Assembly (NCBI GenBank): GCA_033762255.1 | Contig: JANRLT010000025.1 | Coordinates: forward strand, 1 to 64,000 | DNA from: Pirellulales bacterium | GTDB lineage: Bacteria > Planctomycetota > Planctomycetia > Pirellulales > JALHPA01 | DNA: 64,000 bases | Reading direction: 5' to 3' | Shown: one piece after another, positions 35,320-44,526 of the stretch | How the letters are laid out: every line of letters starts with the position of its first letter | Position numbering within the stretch: position 1 is the first letter of the stretch | The notes under the pieces: generated by a model | What the model saw: only the letters and a program-made list of their open reading frames with translations | The model's database searches: none | What the model was told of the DNA's origin: nothing | Translations under genes and position numbers: made by a program

Positions 35320-37446
35320 CTATTTCTGTTTGAGGACGCTTTTCAGGTTGGCGCCGTTGCCGCTCCCCTCCACAAACGTCGTCCGCTGCACGGGATTTTC
35401 CGCCGGGGCGCTCTCCCCGCCGCTCCAGTCATCCGCCAAGGTCGGTTGGCGGGCGCTATAATTGACCCGGTCCAGACCCGCCGCCGCGTTTGACGCCGCC
35501 CGTAGTTGGGCTCGATTGGGCGTGCGCACCAGCCGCTGGGCCAGGTCCTCGGGCGTGATGCGGGTATCGATGACATTCATCGTGTAATCGGTAATGTCCC
35601 CGTTATAATCCCGCACCGCTGCCAAAAACGCCCGCCGCTGTTTTACCAATTGCTCATAGGCCAGCACCACAAACTGCGCATCGCCTTTGCGATCCTGGTA
35701 TTCCTTTAAAATTTGGTCAAACGCGTTCCAGTTCATTTTTATGGCAAACGCGCGAAAATTAATCGTGTCCCGCTTCAGATCGATCGTGCTGGCAATCGAT
35801 TGCAGCCGCGCTGGCGGCCGCCGATCAGAAAAAATCTCGTCAATCCGCGTGCGATAGGTCCCCACCAAGGGGACATCCACCGCTAACGGAAGTTCGCCCG
35901 GCCCGTTGCCCATGCCCATGAGCACCGCCAATTCATGCTGGGCCGAGATCGCGCTCGCCTTGGTCTCTAGCCGCCGGGCCAGGGCCGCGTTGATCGCCGC
36001 GGCCATGTACTGCTGCTGGGTCGGGTCCATCCCCGTCAAACCGGCGTTTTTTTGGGCCAAATCCGCGGCATGCCGTAATTGATAAAATTCTTCCGTCGCC
36101 CAGTGGTATTCGGCCATGGCGGCGGCCAAGGTCCAGTACCCCTTGAGCAGCTTGATCCGCCGCTCGCGATCGCCAGCCACGCGCAAGAGATCCTCAATGG
36201 CAACCAATTTGCCACTGAGGGCTTGGTCCTCGGGAAATGTCGCTTGCTGAAAGGCCAATTGCGCCCCGCGTAACAGCGTGTCGGAATCGCGCGAGGCGGC
36301 CTTGATTGACTCGGTATTGTTGGCGTCCGCGGCCAGTTGCGGATTGTCCGAAACTACGCCGTTTGACTGGGAAAACGTCGCTGTGGCCGGATTATCCCGG
36401 ACCAGGCCGTTATTTGCATCCCGCAAATTATTAAGGGGCCCGGTAGTCCCCGCGCCCCGATTGACAGGGCCGGCGGCATCCAGACTTATTCCATTAGGAT
36501 TCACATTCCGATTAAGCGGCCCGGGGGGAGTGGCTGCGGGATTATTATTAAGCGGATTTTGATTGTTGGCGTTGGCCCCCAAAACACCAGGATTGTTCGG
36601 TGGACCCGCGGGCGTGTTCAGGCCGCTATAATTTGTCCCAATTTGATACGCCGTCCATTCCATCGCCGTCCCGGGAAAGCGCAATTCTACCCGATCTGGC
36701 GGCAGCGGCCGCAGTACGGTAAAGCGTTCTTGCTCGGGTGTGACATCCGCAGCCAAGGTGGGCTGGGAGGGGGCAGGCTCGCGAGACTTGTTATTGTCTA
36801 AATTAGCGTTGTTTTTATTGGCCACCACTTCATTTTTTGTGGAATTGTCCGGCGAATCACTGTCGGTTGATTCATTGTCCGGCGAATCACTGTCTGTTGA
36901 TTCTTTTTCCGCCGTGGTCGCTGGTGGGGCCGTTGGAGATGTCGCGGCGCTTTTAGCTAATTCCGGGGACTGGGCCAAGGGTGAGGCGGTAATCTTGATT
37001 GCGTCATTTCGCGGGGCCACTCCTTCATGGGTGGGCGCTGGTTCGGCTGGCTGCTCGACGGTGGCGGCTTTGACCAGGTCTTTTTCCGGGGAATTGGCCG
37101 TCCCCGGAGAAACCGGCGACTTATTTGATTTATCGACTGCACTGGCGGCGACGGTCAGGTTCTCTGGCGCGGCTGGCTTTTGTCGAAACGCGGCAAATTC
37201 CGCTTCCAATTGCGCCTTGGTCTTTTTCTGGGTTCGCGGTTCCACCTGCGGCAAGTCATCATGACTAGGTTGGACCGCTTCCACATCCGAGGGGAGTTCG
37301 GGGTTCAAATTTGCCTGGGTGCCCGTGTTTGTCGTGGAGGGATTGCGGCGATAATACTCCATCACCCCCCCCGCCAAAACCGCCGCGCTAACCAACCCAC
37401 CCGCCAAATAATATCGAAGCATGGCCCACATCCCGGAAATTTGCAA
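35320..37446 (-). CDS. membrane-anchored protein with long disordered region
   Basis: A 708-residue protein. An N-terminal hydrophobic segment (YYLAGGLVSAAVLAGGVMEY) is followed by about 330 low-complexity residues with two tandem copies of ESTDSDSPDN and Asn/Pro-rich stretches. From about residue 390 the protein is helical (ALSGKLVAIEDLLRVAGDRERR to VVLAYEQLVKQRRAFLAAV). The helical part resembles the hairpins of outer membrane efflux proteins (TolC family), but this match is weak. Its stop codon abuts the GTAATTACAAATTA module. Confidence 0.65.
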   Translation of the reverse strand: MQISGMWAMLRYYLAGGLVSAAVLAGGVMEYYRRNPSTTNTGTQANLNPELPSDVEAVQPSHDDLPQVEPRTQKKTKAQLEAEFAAFRQKPAAPENLTVAASAVDKSNKSPVSPGTANSPEKDLVKAATVEQPAEPAPTHEGVAPRNDAIKITASPLAQSPELAKSAATSPTAPPATTAEKESTDSDSPDNESTDSDSPDNSTKNEVVANKNNANLDNNKSREPAPSQPTLAADVTPEQERFTVLRPLPPDRVELRFPGTAMEWTAYQIGTNYSGLNTPAGPPNNPGVLGANANNQNPLNNNPAATPPGPLNRNVNPNGISLDAAGPVNRGAGTTGPLNNLRDANNGLVRDNPATATFSQSNGVVSDNPQLAADANNTESIKAASRDSDTLLRGAQLAFQQATFPEDQALSGKLVAIEDLLRVAGDRERRIKLLKGYWTLAAAMAEYHWATEEFYQLRHAADLAQKNAGLTGMDPTQQQYMAAAINAALARRLETKASAISAQHELAVLMGMGNGPGELPLAVDVPLVGTYRTRIDEIFSDRRPPARLQSIASTIDLKRDTINFRAFAIKMNWNAFDQILKEYQDRKGDAQFVVLAYEQLVKQRRAFLAAVRDYNGDITDYTMNVIDTRITPEDLAQRLVRTPNRAQLRAASNAAAGLDRVNYSARQPTLADDWSGGESAPAENPVQRTTFVEGSGNGANLKSVLKQK

Positions 37447-37638
37447 AAGATTTGCCGCAACGCCTTATCTTTTGTTTTAATTGAGCTAAGCGGAATTTAA
37501 CAGTCATTTTCATTTTATCACTGGGGAAAATCCCGCGAGCTGGGGGGATTTTCCTGTTGATTTGGAGTAAGCTGGCAATTTTCCCCGGTTGTATTCCCAG
37601 CGGGATATTCGCCCGCCAAGGCCAAGAATTGCCCGCGA

Positions 37639-38133
37639 ATGACGACCGGGGATGATTCCATCATCACGAATTTTTCAATTTGGCAAAACAGGGCAAGTTG
37701 TATGGCTGGCGTTCCCAATGACAAACCCCCTTCCGCCGCGACCAGCCCCCCTGCCCCCAGCTTGGTGGAACTGTTGACGCTTTCTTCCGTCGGGCAGGCC
37801 TTTTTAACGGGATGCGTTGGCCTGGGCCTAATAGTAATGGCAGTCTGGGCTGTTTGGCGGCAAACCCAACCGGCGGGAGTGGTCGACCTGGACCAGCGGC
37901 CCAGCCGTCCCTTGCGGTTGCTGGTGGATGTGAATCAGGCGGACTGGGCAGAGTTAACACTATTGCCCGAGATTGGCCCCAAGACCGCGCGGGCGATTGT
38001 CACCGAACGAACCGAGCGGGGGCGATTTCGCGGACCAGCAGACTTTGACCGTCGAATCAAGGGAATTGGCCCCAAGACGATGACCAAACTACTGCCGTAT
38101 GTCACCGGATGGGAGGAAACGGAAAAAAACTAG
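37639..38133 (+). CDS. ComEA-like helix-hairpin-helix protein
   Basis: A 164-residue protein. One membrane helix near residues 55-75 (TGCVGLGLIVMAVWAVW) is followed by a helix-hairpin-helix domain: VDVNQADWAELTLLPEIGPKTARAIV, then FRGPADFDRRIKGIGPKTMTKL. This is the layout of ComEA, which binds incoming DNA at the membrane during uptake. A start at 37702 (MAGVPND) would also keep all domains. The stop codon is part of the repeat core TAGCCCGCAG. Confidence 0.8.
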   Translation: MTTGDDSIITNFSIWQNRASCMAGVPNDKPPSAATSPPAPSLVELLTLSSVGQAFLTGCVGLGLIVMAVWAVWRQTQPAGVVDLDQRPSRPLRLLVDVNQADWAELTLLPEIGPKTARAIVTERTERGRFRGPADFDRRIKGIGPKTMTKLLPYVTGWEETEKN

Positions 38134-38224
38134 CCCGCAGTGTCAACCATTTTATCCAAACACCAAAAACCATCATCCAAAAACCAAACTCCACTCCTCC
38201 AAACTCCACTCCTCCCCTCCCCCC
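38131..38224 (+). repeat. spacer of partial composite-repeat core and C-rich tract
   Basis: The ComEA-like stop codon TAG is the beginning of a partial core TAGCCCGCAGTGTCA. Two CAAACTCCACTCCTC units then lead into CCCCTCCCCCC directly before the thiolase ATG. Confidence 0.7.
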
Positions 38225-39391
38225 ATGTCCCCCAACACGCCCGTCATTATTGACGCTGTCCGTACGCCCCTCGGCCGGGCGCATCCCGACAAAGGCTGCT
38301 ACCGCCAGGTCAGCTCCCTCGAGTTGGGAACACGCGTTGTCCAGGGACTGCTCGTGCGCACGGGCATCCCCCCCGAAACGATCGAAGACCTCCTTTGCGG
38401 CTGTGCCCAACAAAGTGGCGAGCAAGGGGGCAACCTGGGCCGGGTACTCGCCCTGGCCGCGGGACTCCCTTTTTCTGTCGCCGGGGCGACCGTCAATCGC
38501 TGGTGCGGCTCCAGTCTAGAGGCCCTGGCTCAGGCGGCTTGGGCGATTCGTGCCGGCGACAAACAGGCCCAAATTGTCGCTGGCGTGGAACATATGCACC
38601 ATTGCCCCGTGGAAGGAAATTGGGACATCCCCCCCGAATTACTCCAGGTCACCAGCCGCGCCGCCCTGCACATGGGCCTGACGGCGGAGTTCTTGGCCGC
38701 TAGCCGAAACATTTCCCGCAACGCCCAGGATGAGTACGCGCTACAATCGCACCTACGGGGTGCGGCCGCGTATCAGGCGGGGCACTTTGCCGCGGAATTG
38801 GTCGCTGTGCCTGGACATGACGCCGCCGGTAACGCCCTGCAAATCGACCGTGACCAGGGGGTGCGCGCTCAAACCAGTCTGGACCAATTGGCGGCGTTGC
38901 CACCCGCGTTTCAACCCACGGGGGGAACGGTGACCGCGGGAAACAGCTCTCCCCGCAGTGACGGCGCGGCCGCGCTCCTGGTCATGTCGCTAGCGCAAGC
39001 GAGGGAACTAGGCCTGCGTCCGCTGGCGGCAATTATGGCGGCTAGTGTTGTCGGCGTTCCCCCCGCGCTCATGGGGACAGGTCCCGTTCCGGCGGTGGAA
39101 AAACTGCTCCAGAGGACGGGATTAGCGCTAGCCGACTTTGACCACATCGAACTCAACGAGGCGTTTGCCGCGCAGGCGTTGGCCTGTATCGCGGATTTGC
39201 GGTTGCCGGTGGAAAAAACCAATCCGCTGGGAGGGGCGATTGCGCTGGGCCACCCATTGGGGGCCTCTGGAGCGCGAATAGTCACCAGCTTGGTTCACGC
39301 CCTGCATCGGACCGACGGCCGCTATGGCCTGGCGACCATGTGCATCGGTCTAGGCCAAGGGATTGCCCTGGCCGTGGAGCGAATGGATTAG
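38225..39391 (+). CDS. acetyl-CoA acyltransferase (thiolase)
   Basis: A 388-residue thiolase. Active-site residues are intact: Cys94 in NRWCGSSLEAL, His in ALGHPLGASGARI near residue 345, and the second Cys in MCIGLGQG near 376. The conserved HIELNEAFAAQALA is also present. It cleaves or forms 3-ketoacyl-CoA in fatty acid degradation or related pathways; no companion hydratase/dehydrogenase gene is near. It is not an OleA, which belongs to the ketosynthase III group and has different motifs. The usual CIGGGQG is CIGLGQG here. Translation starts after a C-rich tract. Confidence 0.92.
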   Translation: MSPNTPVIIDAVRTPLGRAHPDKGCYRQVSSLELGTRVVQGLLVRTGIPPETIEDLLCGCAQQSGEQGGNLGRVLALAAGLPFSVAGATVNRWCGSSLEALAQAAWAIRAGDKQAQIVAGVEHMHHCPVEGNWDIPPELLQVTSRAALHMGLTAEFLAASRNISRNAQDEYALQSHLRGAAAYQAGHFAAELVAVPGHDAAGNALQIDRDQGVRAQTSLDQLAALPPAFQPTGGTVTAGNSSPRSDGAAALLVMSLAQARELGLRPLAAIMAASVVGVPPALMGTGPVPAVEKLLQRTGLALADFDHIELNEAFAAQALACIADLRLPVEKTNPLGGAIALGHPLGASGARIVTSLVHALHRTDGRYGLATMCIGLGQGIALAVERMD

Positions 39392-39509
39392 CTGGCGAGT
39401 GAAACGTCCCCGCTATGACGACCTTTGGCGACAATATACACCGCGTCACGCGACGGCAATTTATGGGAAGCTAAGCGCTATTCCCGATGCGCGTCCCCTT
39501 GCTTGTTGT

Positions 39510-40472
39510 CTAATATCGTAAAATGAGATCAAACGTAAAGCGGTTGTGCAGCAAATCCTCTTCGTCGGTTACAGGCAATTCATAGGCCACACCCAGTTCG
39601 TTATAAGAACCAAACCGTTTTTTGAGGCCGAACGCCATCGTTACGATATCCAACCCCGCGACATTGGCCGATCCCAGGTTATACAGGTCCAGGCCATTGA
39701 TCCCCGGCACCCCTCCCGCGGCCGTATCGCTCATGTAGTGATACCAGTTTAACTCGCCAAAGGCGTACCACGTCGGCGCAAACTGATAATCGATGTGGTG
39801 CGACCAATAGAAAACCTGGTTTTCCGATTGGCGATCGCCTGGCAAGCGTAAACCTGTCGCCGTGAGATAGTGCCAGTTACCCCAAAATTCTTGACCGGCG
39901 GTCAAAAACAGGTTGTACTCCCCATCGCCATTCCCCTGCAGCGCGCGGGTTGAACCGACGGGCAATTCCAAAGAGACCCCGCCGCTGACGATGGTTTGGG
40001 TCGTGGGATCTCCATAAATCAGATACTTTAAGCCCAACCCGACATCCGCCCAACCATCGTCGGCAAACCCCACGTCATCGCCATAAAAGATAAAACCATC
40101 CTTGTTGGCAATCAACGACAGCCGTTCGGTCAGTTTGGCGCGCAATTGCAAGGCGATCAGATCGACATCCCCTCCGCCCAGCAATTCCGGCAGCGTATGA
40201 TGTATATAAATCAGCCTGGCTTCGGTGAGCATGCGGGGGTCTTCAAAGAAGACCGGGTTGGTCATCGGACTAATAAAGTCCTGATAACAAACGTCGCTCG
40301 GTTGAATAAGATCACAGATCGACCAAGGCTGGGCGCATTCCGGGCACGCCTGGCAAGCCTCGCACACGTCGTATCCGCCGGGAACTTGGGCCGAAAGCGT
40401 GACTGCTCCCAGCGTCAACCCGCCCCCCAGGATCACTGCGGACAAAAGTTTATTTAGTAGACGTCGGGACAT
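39510..40472 (-). CDS. secreted, probably outer-membrane beta-barrel protein
   Basis: A 320-residue protein with a signal peptide (LLSAVILGGGLTLGAVTLSA, cleavage near residue 30). A short Cys-rich segment (CEACQACPECAQ) comes next, then strands with alternating residues that end in FTFDLILRY, a C-terminal aromatic typical of outer-membrane barrels. A clear GGAGGAG ribosome binding site lies about 8 bases before the ATG. Similar planctomycete proteins are often simply called transporters. Function unknown. Confidence 0.7.
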   Translation of the reverse strand: MSRRLLNKLLSAVILGGGLTLGAVTLSAQVPGGYDVCEACQACPECAQPWSICDLIQPSDVCYQDFISPMTNPVFFEDPRMLTEARLIYIHHTLPELLGGGDVDLIALQLRAKLTERLSLIANKDGFIFYGDDVGFADDGWADVGLGLKYLIYGDPTTQTIVSGGVSLELPVGSTRALQGNGDGEYNLFLTAGQEFWGNWHYLTATGLRLPGDRQSENQVFYWSHHIDYQFAPTWYAFGELNWYHYMSDTAAGGVPGINGLDLYNLGSANVAGLDIVTMAFGLKKRFGSYNELGVAYELPVTDEEDLLHNRFTFDLILRY

Positions 40473-40890
40473 ACGGCAAACTCCTCCGTGAAATGATTTT
40501 GCGCGCCTAATAGGCCGCCGCCATGATTTTCCGCCCCCGGGATCATCGCGGCTGCACCCGCCGCGCGGCGGCTATGGATGTATTTCGTCTCTGCTGGCTG
40601 CAATTTAAATAAAGAAAATATTGACCCGCAGAGTTTAACAGTCCGGCACATAACCCCATGCCAGATGCCATGTTACGAGCCTAAAGTGTGCCATAAAGCA
40701 CAGTTGCGAGGGAGATGACTGGGTGTGTCCGTCTGGGTGGCGGGAGTACGAGCACTGTGCGGAGAGAAGAGAGGCGAGAGACGGGAGGATGACGGGGGAA
40801 TATGACACGCCAAACCTGGAGGAGGCAACTCCGTTGCCGAAATGGGTTCGATTTATCTTAATTCTGACATCTGCATTCATCCTTCTGCAT
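40473..40890. other. repeat-rich spacer without genes
   Basis: The 418 bp contain the GAGGCGAGAGACGGGAGG-type repeat near 40771-40790, the hairpin GGCAAC-TCC-GTTGCC at 40824-40838 (the end block of the composite repeat, here without the rest) and GAATGCAGAAT-type units in reverse near 40865-40890. No RNA gene or ORF is supported. Confidence 0.65.
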
Positions 40891-41049
40891 TTACAAGCAC
40901 CAGTCCCCGCGCGCACAATTCCACTCCCGCGCCAACAGTGTCAGCTCTTCCCTGCTGGCTGGGCGTTGGTTTTCCTCCGCGCGGCCCACCGGCACGGGCG
41001 GGCCTAACTCCACCACCTGCGGCGCGGCGTAGGGGTTTTCGGGGGGCAT
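40891..41049 (-). pseudogene. truncated NPYxxP family member (52 codons)
   Basis: A short frame starting MPPENPYAAPQVVELGPP, with the same first 11 residues as the array genes upstream. It continues for about 40 polar residues and stops at TAA (40891-40893) before any membrane helix. At the DNA level its first 33 bases are almost identical to those of the genes starting at 41988, 44451 and 45381. It is best read as a remnant or as a copied 5' end, the distal one in the array. Confidence 0.6.
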
Positions 41050-41112
41050 GGGGAATCCGAATGGGAAAGGCGAAATTGAGAATTAGGAATCAGGGACAAC
41101 CAACATACAAAG

Positions 41113-41131
41113 CCGCCGATGGCATCGGCGG
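41113..41131 (-). repeat. hairpin repeat CCGCCGAT-GGC-ATCGGCGG
   Basis: A perfect 8-bp stem with a 3-base loop, preceded by ACAAAG as in the copy at 26461-26479. Compared with that copy an A-T stem pair has become C-G on both sides, so the stem is preserved. Confidence 0.75.
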
Positions 41132-41202
41132 ACGCCGTCGGGGAGTTGGCGGCATAACGGTAAAAAATTCCGCAATCAATTTGTCACTCAACGATTCAAC
41201 GC

Positions 41203-41988
41203 TTACTGCAAATTTTGCAAAAATGTCAGATTCACCGGCGGCGGTTGAACTTGCAGCATTTTCTGTATCCGGTCTTGCAGCATGTAAACGCATGATATTC
41301 TTAGAAAGAAATGGAGCGGGATCAAAATGAAGAGCATCACTAAACCGGCGTCAAAAATCCTTTCAATATATGCCTCAAAAAGATGATCTACATTTATAAA
41401 TATAGGAAATGCTAAGAGCATGGCCAGCAACGTGGCGGATAGGCCATACCTGGCCAACTGGATGCAAAGTTTGGCATTTTGGCACCGCAGGTGATCCGCA
41501 ACCCGCGACCAATAGACCAGTTCGCAACCGTTGGCAATCAAATAGCTGGCAATCAGCACGATGAACCAGAGAAGGAAATTCTGGCCGTGACTGTTTATTC
41601 GGGGTAATACGACTATCCCAGCGGCAAACCAAACAACCGGGCGCAGCAGAGTGGCAATGCCCAGCAGGCCCGCGCTGGAAAAATGCCGCGATCCCGCCCG
41701 GCACTGCCACCAGCCAGAAATCTGTAGAATCACCGGAGCAAACACCAATATCCCAATGCTAATGCCCCCCAGCCACTTAGCCCAAGCAGAAAAAATTACC
41801 GTGATAGGTAAGATCAACACTGGAATCAGTAAAACACTAGACATTCCCCACAGGCATAATTCGCACCCACGGGCCAGCTTCGCTAGTAACGGCCGCTCCT
41901 CCGGCGTCAAATCCCCCAGCGTCGCTACCCGCATGGGCGACTTCGTTTCCACAACCTGCGGCGCGGCGTAGGGATTTTCGGGGGGCAT
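41203..41988 (-). CDS. NPYxxP-array membrane protein 1
   Basis: A protein of about 261 residues starting MPPENPYAAPQ, then about 30 polar residues and six or so membrane helices. The shared motif appears as CELVYWSRVADHL in the second half. The soluble tail is short. The start at 41988 fits the family; upstream codons to 42027 do not. It is the last full member of a minus-strand array of seven related genes. No named domain is recognised. The order of genes and similar lengths (about 245-290 residues) suggest tandem duplication followed by strong divergence. Confidence 0.72.
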   Translation of the reverse strand: MPPENPYAAPQVVETKSPMRVATLGDLTPEERPLLAKLARGCELCLWGMSSVLLIPVLILPITVIFSAWAKWLGGISIGILVFAPVILQISGWWQCRAGSRHFSSAGLLGIATLLRPVVWFAAGIVVLPRINSHGQNFLLWFIVLIASYLIANGCELVYWSRVADHLRCQNAKLCIQLARYGLSATLLAMLLAFPIFINVDHLFEAYIERIFDAGLVMLFILIPLHFFLRISCVYMLQDRIQKMLQVQPPPVNLTFLQNLQ

Positions 41989-42044
41989 GGAAAAACCGAT
42001 AAGTTGAAATTTTGTTGAAACTACCAACGCATGATGTTTCCAAT

Positions 42045-42851
42045 CTACTGGTTGACGTTGCAGGTTGAGTGATCGGTTGGTGGCAATCCGTTAAGAATTT
42101 TCCACACTCCCGATTTGAGCCATAAACCTGCGACCAGCAGAAACAAAAAGGCAATGATATTACCAAATAGAAAAATTCCAAAGAGCGTTCTGAAGACATT
42201 GGTAATTGCAACCATAGGCGCATACAAGTTGCAAATTTCACAGCCCACAAATATCAGGCTTATCCCCAGCGAAATCCAGAACCAAATGGTCAAGTAAAAC
42301 AGAACCAGTCCCGATTCTCTTTGTCGCAAGGTCCGCGCTACTTGGTAATAAAAGCGAGTTTCCAGCAGATAGCTATAGACAAACACGACATAAGCCAAGA
42401 GTGCAAAAAGGTTAAAAGTGATGATTCCATTTCGCCTTAAATAATTATCCAGTATTATAACGCCCAGGCATGGAATAAATGAAAATGTTATGCACGCAAA
42501 CATGATGCCATAGACGTTTCTCAAATACGAAAATAACCGACCAAAGGGAACGTACATGAGCAATCCCACTCCACGCGGCAATTGTGTTGCAATTAAATGC
42601 ACTAGTGGGGCATAATCTTCTGCTCTGCGTGGACGTAAGATCAGAGAGATTGCATATTCAAATATGCCCCAGATCAAAAGACAAGGGATGCTTAGAAAAC
42701 AGAAAAATAATCCCCACGACAACAGTTTGAGCGATTCTGCGACTTCCGGTGTCATTACTAACTCTTTTGGCGCCTCGTCACTCAGCGAGACTGGCGATAG
42801 TTCCTCCAATGAAACTACCCGCGGCGATTCGTAAGGGTTATCGGGGGGCAT
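42045..42851 (-). CDS. NPYxxP-array membrane protein 2
   Basis: A 268-residue protein starting MPPDNPYESPR. After a polar acidic stretch to about residue 35 come hydrophobic segments (LLSWGLFFCFLSIPCLLIWG and others). It shares LPRGVGLLMYVPFG near residue 90 and the Glu-aromatic motif LETRFYYQVARTL (Glu164) with its neighbours. The gap to member 1 is 56 bp and to member 3 is 38 bp. Probably an inner membrane protein; no enzymatic motif is visible. Confidence 0.74.
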   Translation of the reverse strand: MPPDNPYESPRVVSLEELSPVSLSDEAPKELVMTPEVAESLKLLSWGLFFCFLSIPCLLIWGIFEYAISLILRPRRAEDYAPLVHLIATQLPRGVGLLMYVPFGRLFSYLRNVYGIMFACITFSFIPCLGVIILDNYLRRNGIITFNLFALLAYVVFVYSYLLETRFYYQVARTLRQRESGLVLFYLTIWFWISLGISLIFVGCEICNLYAPMVAITNVFRTLFGIFLFGNIIAFLFLLVAGLWLKSGVWKILNGLPPTDHSTCNVNQ

Positions 42852-42889
42852 TGTGTCAGTTCCAGCTATGAATAATGCGCCGGGTCAAA

Positions 42890-43678
42890 TCAATTCGGTT
42901 GGGCATCCACTTTTGCCCGGACGCCTTGACCCCGGAAATAGCCCAAGCGACTCTGTAACAAACATAACGTGACAAGCATGGCCAGCGAGCGTCCCGACCA
43001 GGCCAGCAACAAAGACAACTCTTGCTGGCGGTAGCTATCACCACGAAAGGAAAGTCCGCATCCTCCCATCACCAAAGGATGTTGATAAAGCTCAACAAAC
43101 ATAGTCCAGAGCGGGTAAATACTAGCGATCAGGGCCAACAGCGAACTGAATTCCGCTGTGGCATAACGCAACGATAAGCAAATTCGCCAAAAAAACCAAC
43201 TCTCGACGAACAAGGAAATCAGCAATAACAGAATTGGTATATGATAATAGGTTTTATAGAGCGTGATCACTTGATCCTGCATCTCCGTCAGTCCGGTAGA
43301 CATTACCACCAACCATATAACAATCAGAAACTGCGCGAACCACAGCAACCAAGCATAACCATGCAAGCTGGCCCAACGCAGGCAAAATGCCAAGCCAACT
43401 AGCCGGGAAAGCTGGAAGGTGTATAAGCTAGTTGCCCGCAAGTCGCCCCAGAATTCCCCTGAGAAAGGAAATCGCCGCGACTGCCAGAATTGGTTGAGCA
43501 AAATAATCGTTAGTAACAGCAGGCAACAATAAACCCCGCCCAACAGCCACATACCCCCTTGGGCGTGCCGCAAAATGGCTTTTTTCTGGTGAGAAAGCGT
43601 GGAATTGGCGGCTGCCGGTTCCTGGGCCTGGGTCGGCGAAATCACGGGAGGCGGGGTTGGGGTGGTGTATTCGCTCAT
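42890..43678 (-). CDS. array membrane protein 3, without the NPYxxP start
   Basis: A 262-residue protein that belongs by helix pattern and by the motif VESWFFWRICLSL, but starts MSEYTTPTPPPVISPTQ instead of MPPENPY. It also has LSRLVGLAFCLRWASL, matching the PRxVGL region of others. Its start overlaps the stop of member 4 (ATGA), so the pair is translationally coupled. It may have lost the N-terminal peptide or may never have gained it, which makes it useful for testing what the peptide does. Confidence 0.7.
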   Translation of the reverse strand: MSEYTTPTPPPVISPTQAQEPAAANSTLSHQKKAILRHAQGGMWLLGGVYCCLLLLTIILLNQFWQSRRFPFSGEFWGDLRATSLYTFQLSRLVGLAFCLRWASLHGYAWLLWFAQFLIVIWLVVMSTGLTEMQDQVITLYKTYYHIPILLLLISLFVESWFFWRICLSLRYATAEFSSLLALIASIYPLWTMFVELYQHPLVMGGCGLSFRGDSYRQQELSLLLAWSGRSLAMLVTLCLLQSRLGYFRGQGVRAKVDAQPN

Positions 43679-44451
43679 GGCTGGGACTGGTTATCGCGAG
43701 CTTGAATCATAAGCCGATACAGTTGACGATGAAGCTGCTGACCCAGGAGAGTCAGGCAAATGATGAAAATCCAGTACAAAAAGCCCAAAAACAAAACAAT
43801 CAGCATGTAGAAAATGGCGTCCTCAAGTCTATGTGATCTGTTTTTCAGGATGGGAGCGAACAATAAGCATCCAGTCAGCAAAAGTCCAAATACGAACAGG
43901 AGTGCGGAAAATTCTCGCAGTCCCGACTCTCGAGCGTGCTTGCCCGTGATTTTGAACAATTGCCCATAAACCCGCGATTCCATAAAATAAGAAACAATGA
44001 GGCAAATGAACCCTCCCATGAAGAGCAAATAACACCATTCGATTGCAATCCGGTTAAGAAGCGTCATCAATAAACTTATCGTAAAGCTGATTATCCCATA
44101 AATAGCCAAGAGCAAGCTGTGAGCAGTCCCCTGAATGCCAAAGCCGACACCAATAAGCACCATTTTTTTAACTCCGACGATTCTATGAATTTGGATGCCT
44201 AGAAAAATGACCAGGAGCATACTGCTGCGTACTTCCCATTTAAATGCCAAATACGAGAGCCCAGCCCATAACAATGCCGGGTACAGGACAATGCAAATCA
44301 AGCTAAACTGGCAAAATCTCATGCCTACTATCAAACCGGGCAATGCGTTAAGCTGCCGTGCGGCCAATTGCGACGTCTCCGGCTGTTTGCCCACGCGCGA
44401 TTCGGCACACGTTACTGTTTGCGGCGCGGCGTAGGGGTTTTCGGGGAGCAT
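43675..44451 (-). CDS. NPYxxP-array membrane protein 4
   Basis: A 258-residue protein starting MLPENPYAAPQTV. Membrane helices begin near residue 45, and IHRIVGVKKMVLIGVG and the motif MESRVYGQLFKIT (after LIVSYF) align with the other members. The tail ends with a basic amphipathic stretch LGQQLHRQLYRLMIQARD. Its stop overlaps the start of member 3. The first 33 coding bases are nearly identical to those of member 5 and the remnant at 40891-41049. Confidence 0.74.
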   Translation of the reverse strand: MLPENPYAAPQTVTCAESRVGKQPETSQLAARQLNALPGLIVGMRFCQFSLICIVLYPALLWAGLSYLAFKWEVRSSMLLVIFLGIQIHRIVGVKKMVLIGVGFGIQGTAHSLLLAIYGIISFTISLLMTLLNRIAIEWCYLLFMGGFICLIVSYFMESRVYGQLFKITGKHARESGLREFSALLFVFGLLLTGCLLFAPILKNRSHRLEDAIFYMLIVLFLGFLYWIFIICLTLLGQQLHRQLYRLMIQARDNQSQP

Positions 44452-44526
44452 GGTAGCCTCTGCTTCCTAGGTTCGTTCGGGGCGACCGGCCCAAATTATC
44501 TATACTGACTTATACGTCAGTCGGCG

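Noticed and set aside
38225-39391. Thiolase considered as the missing OleA
   Set aside because: It has classical thiolase motifs (NRWCGSS, GHPLGASG) and is a degradative/biosynthetic thiolase, not a ketosynthase III-like OleA.
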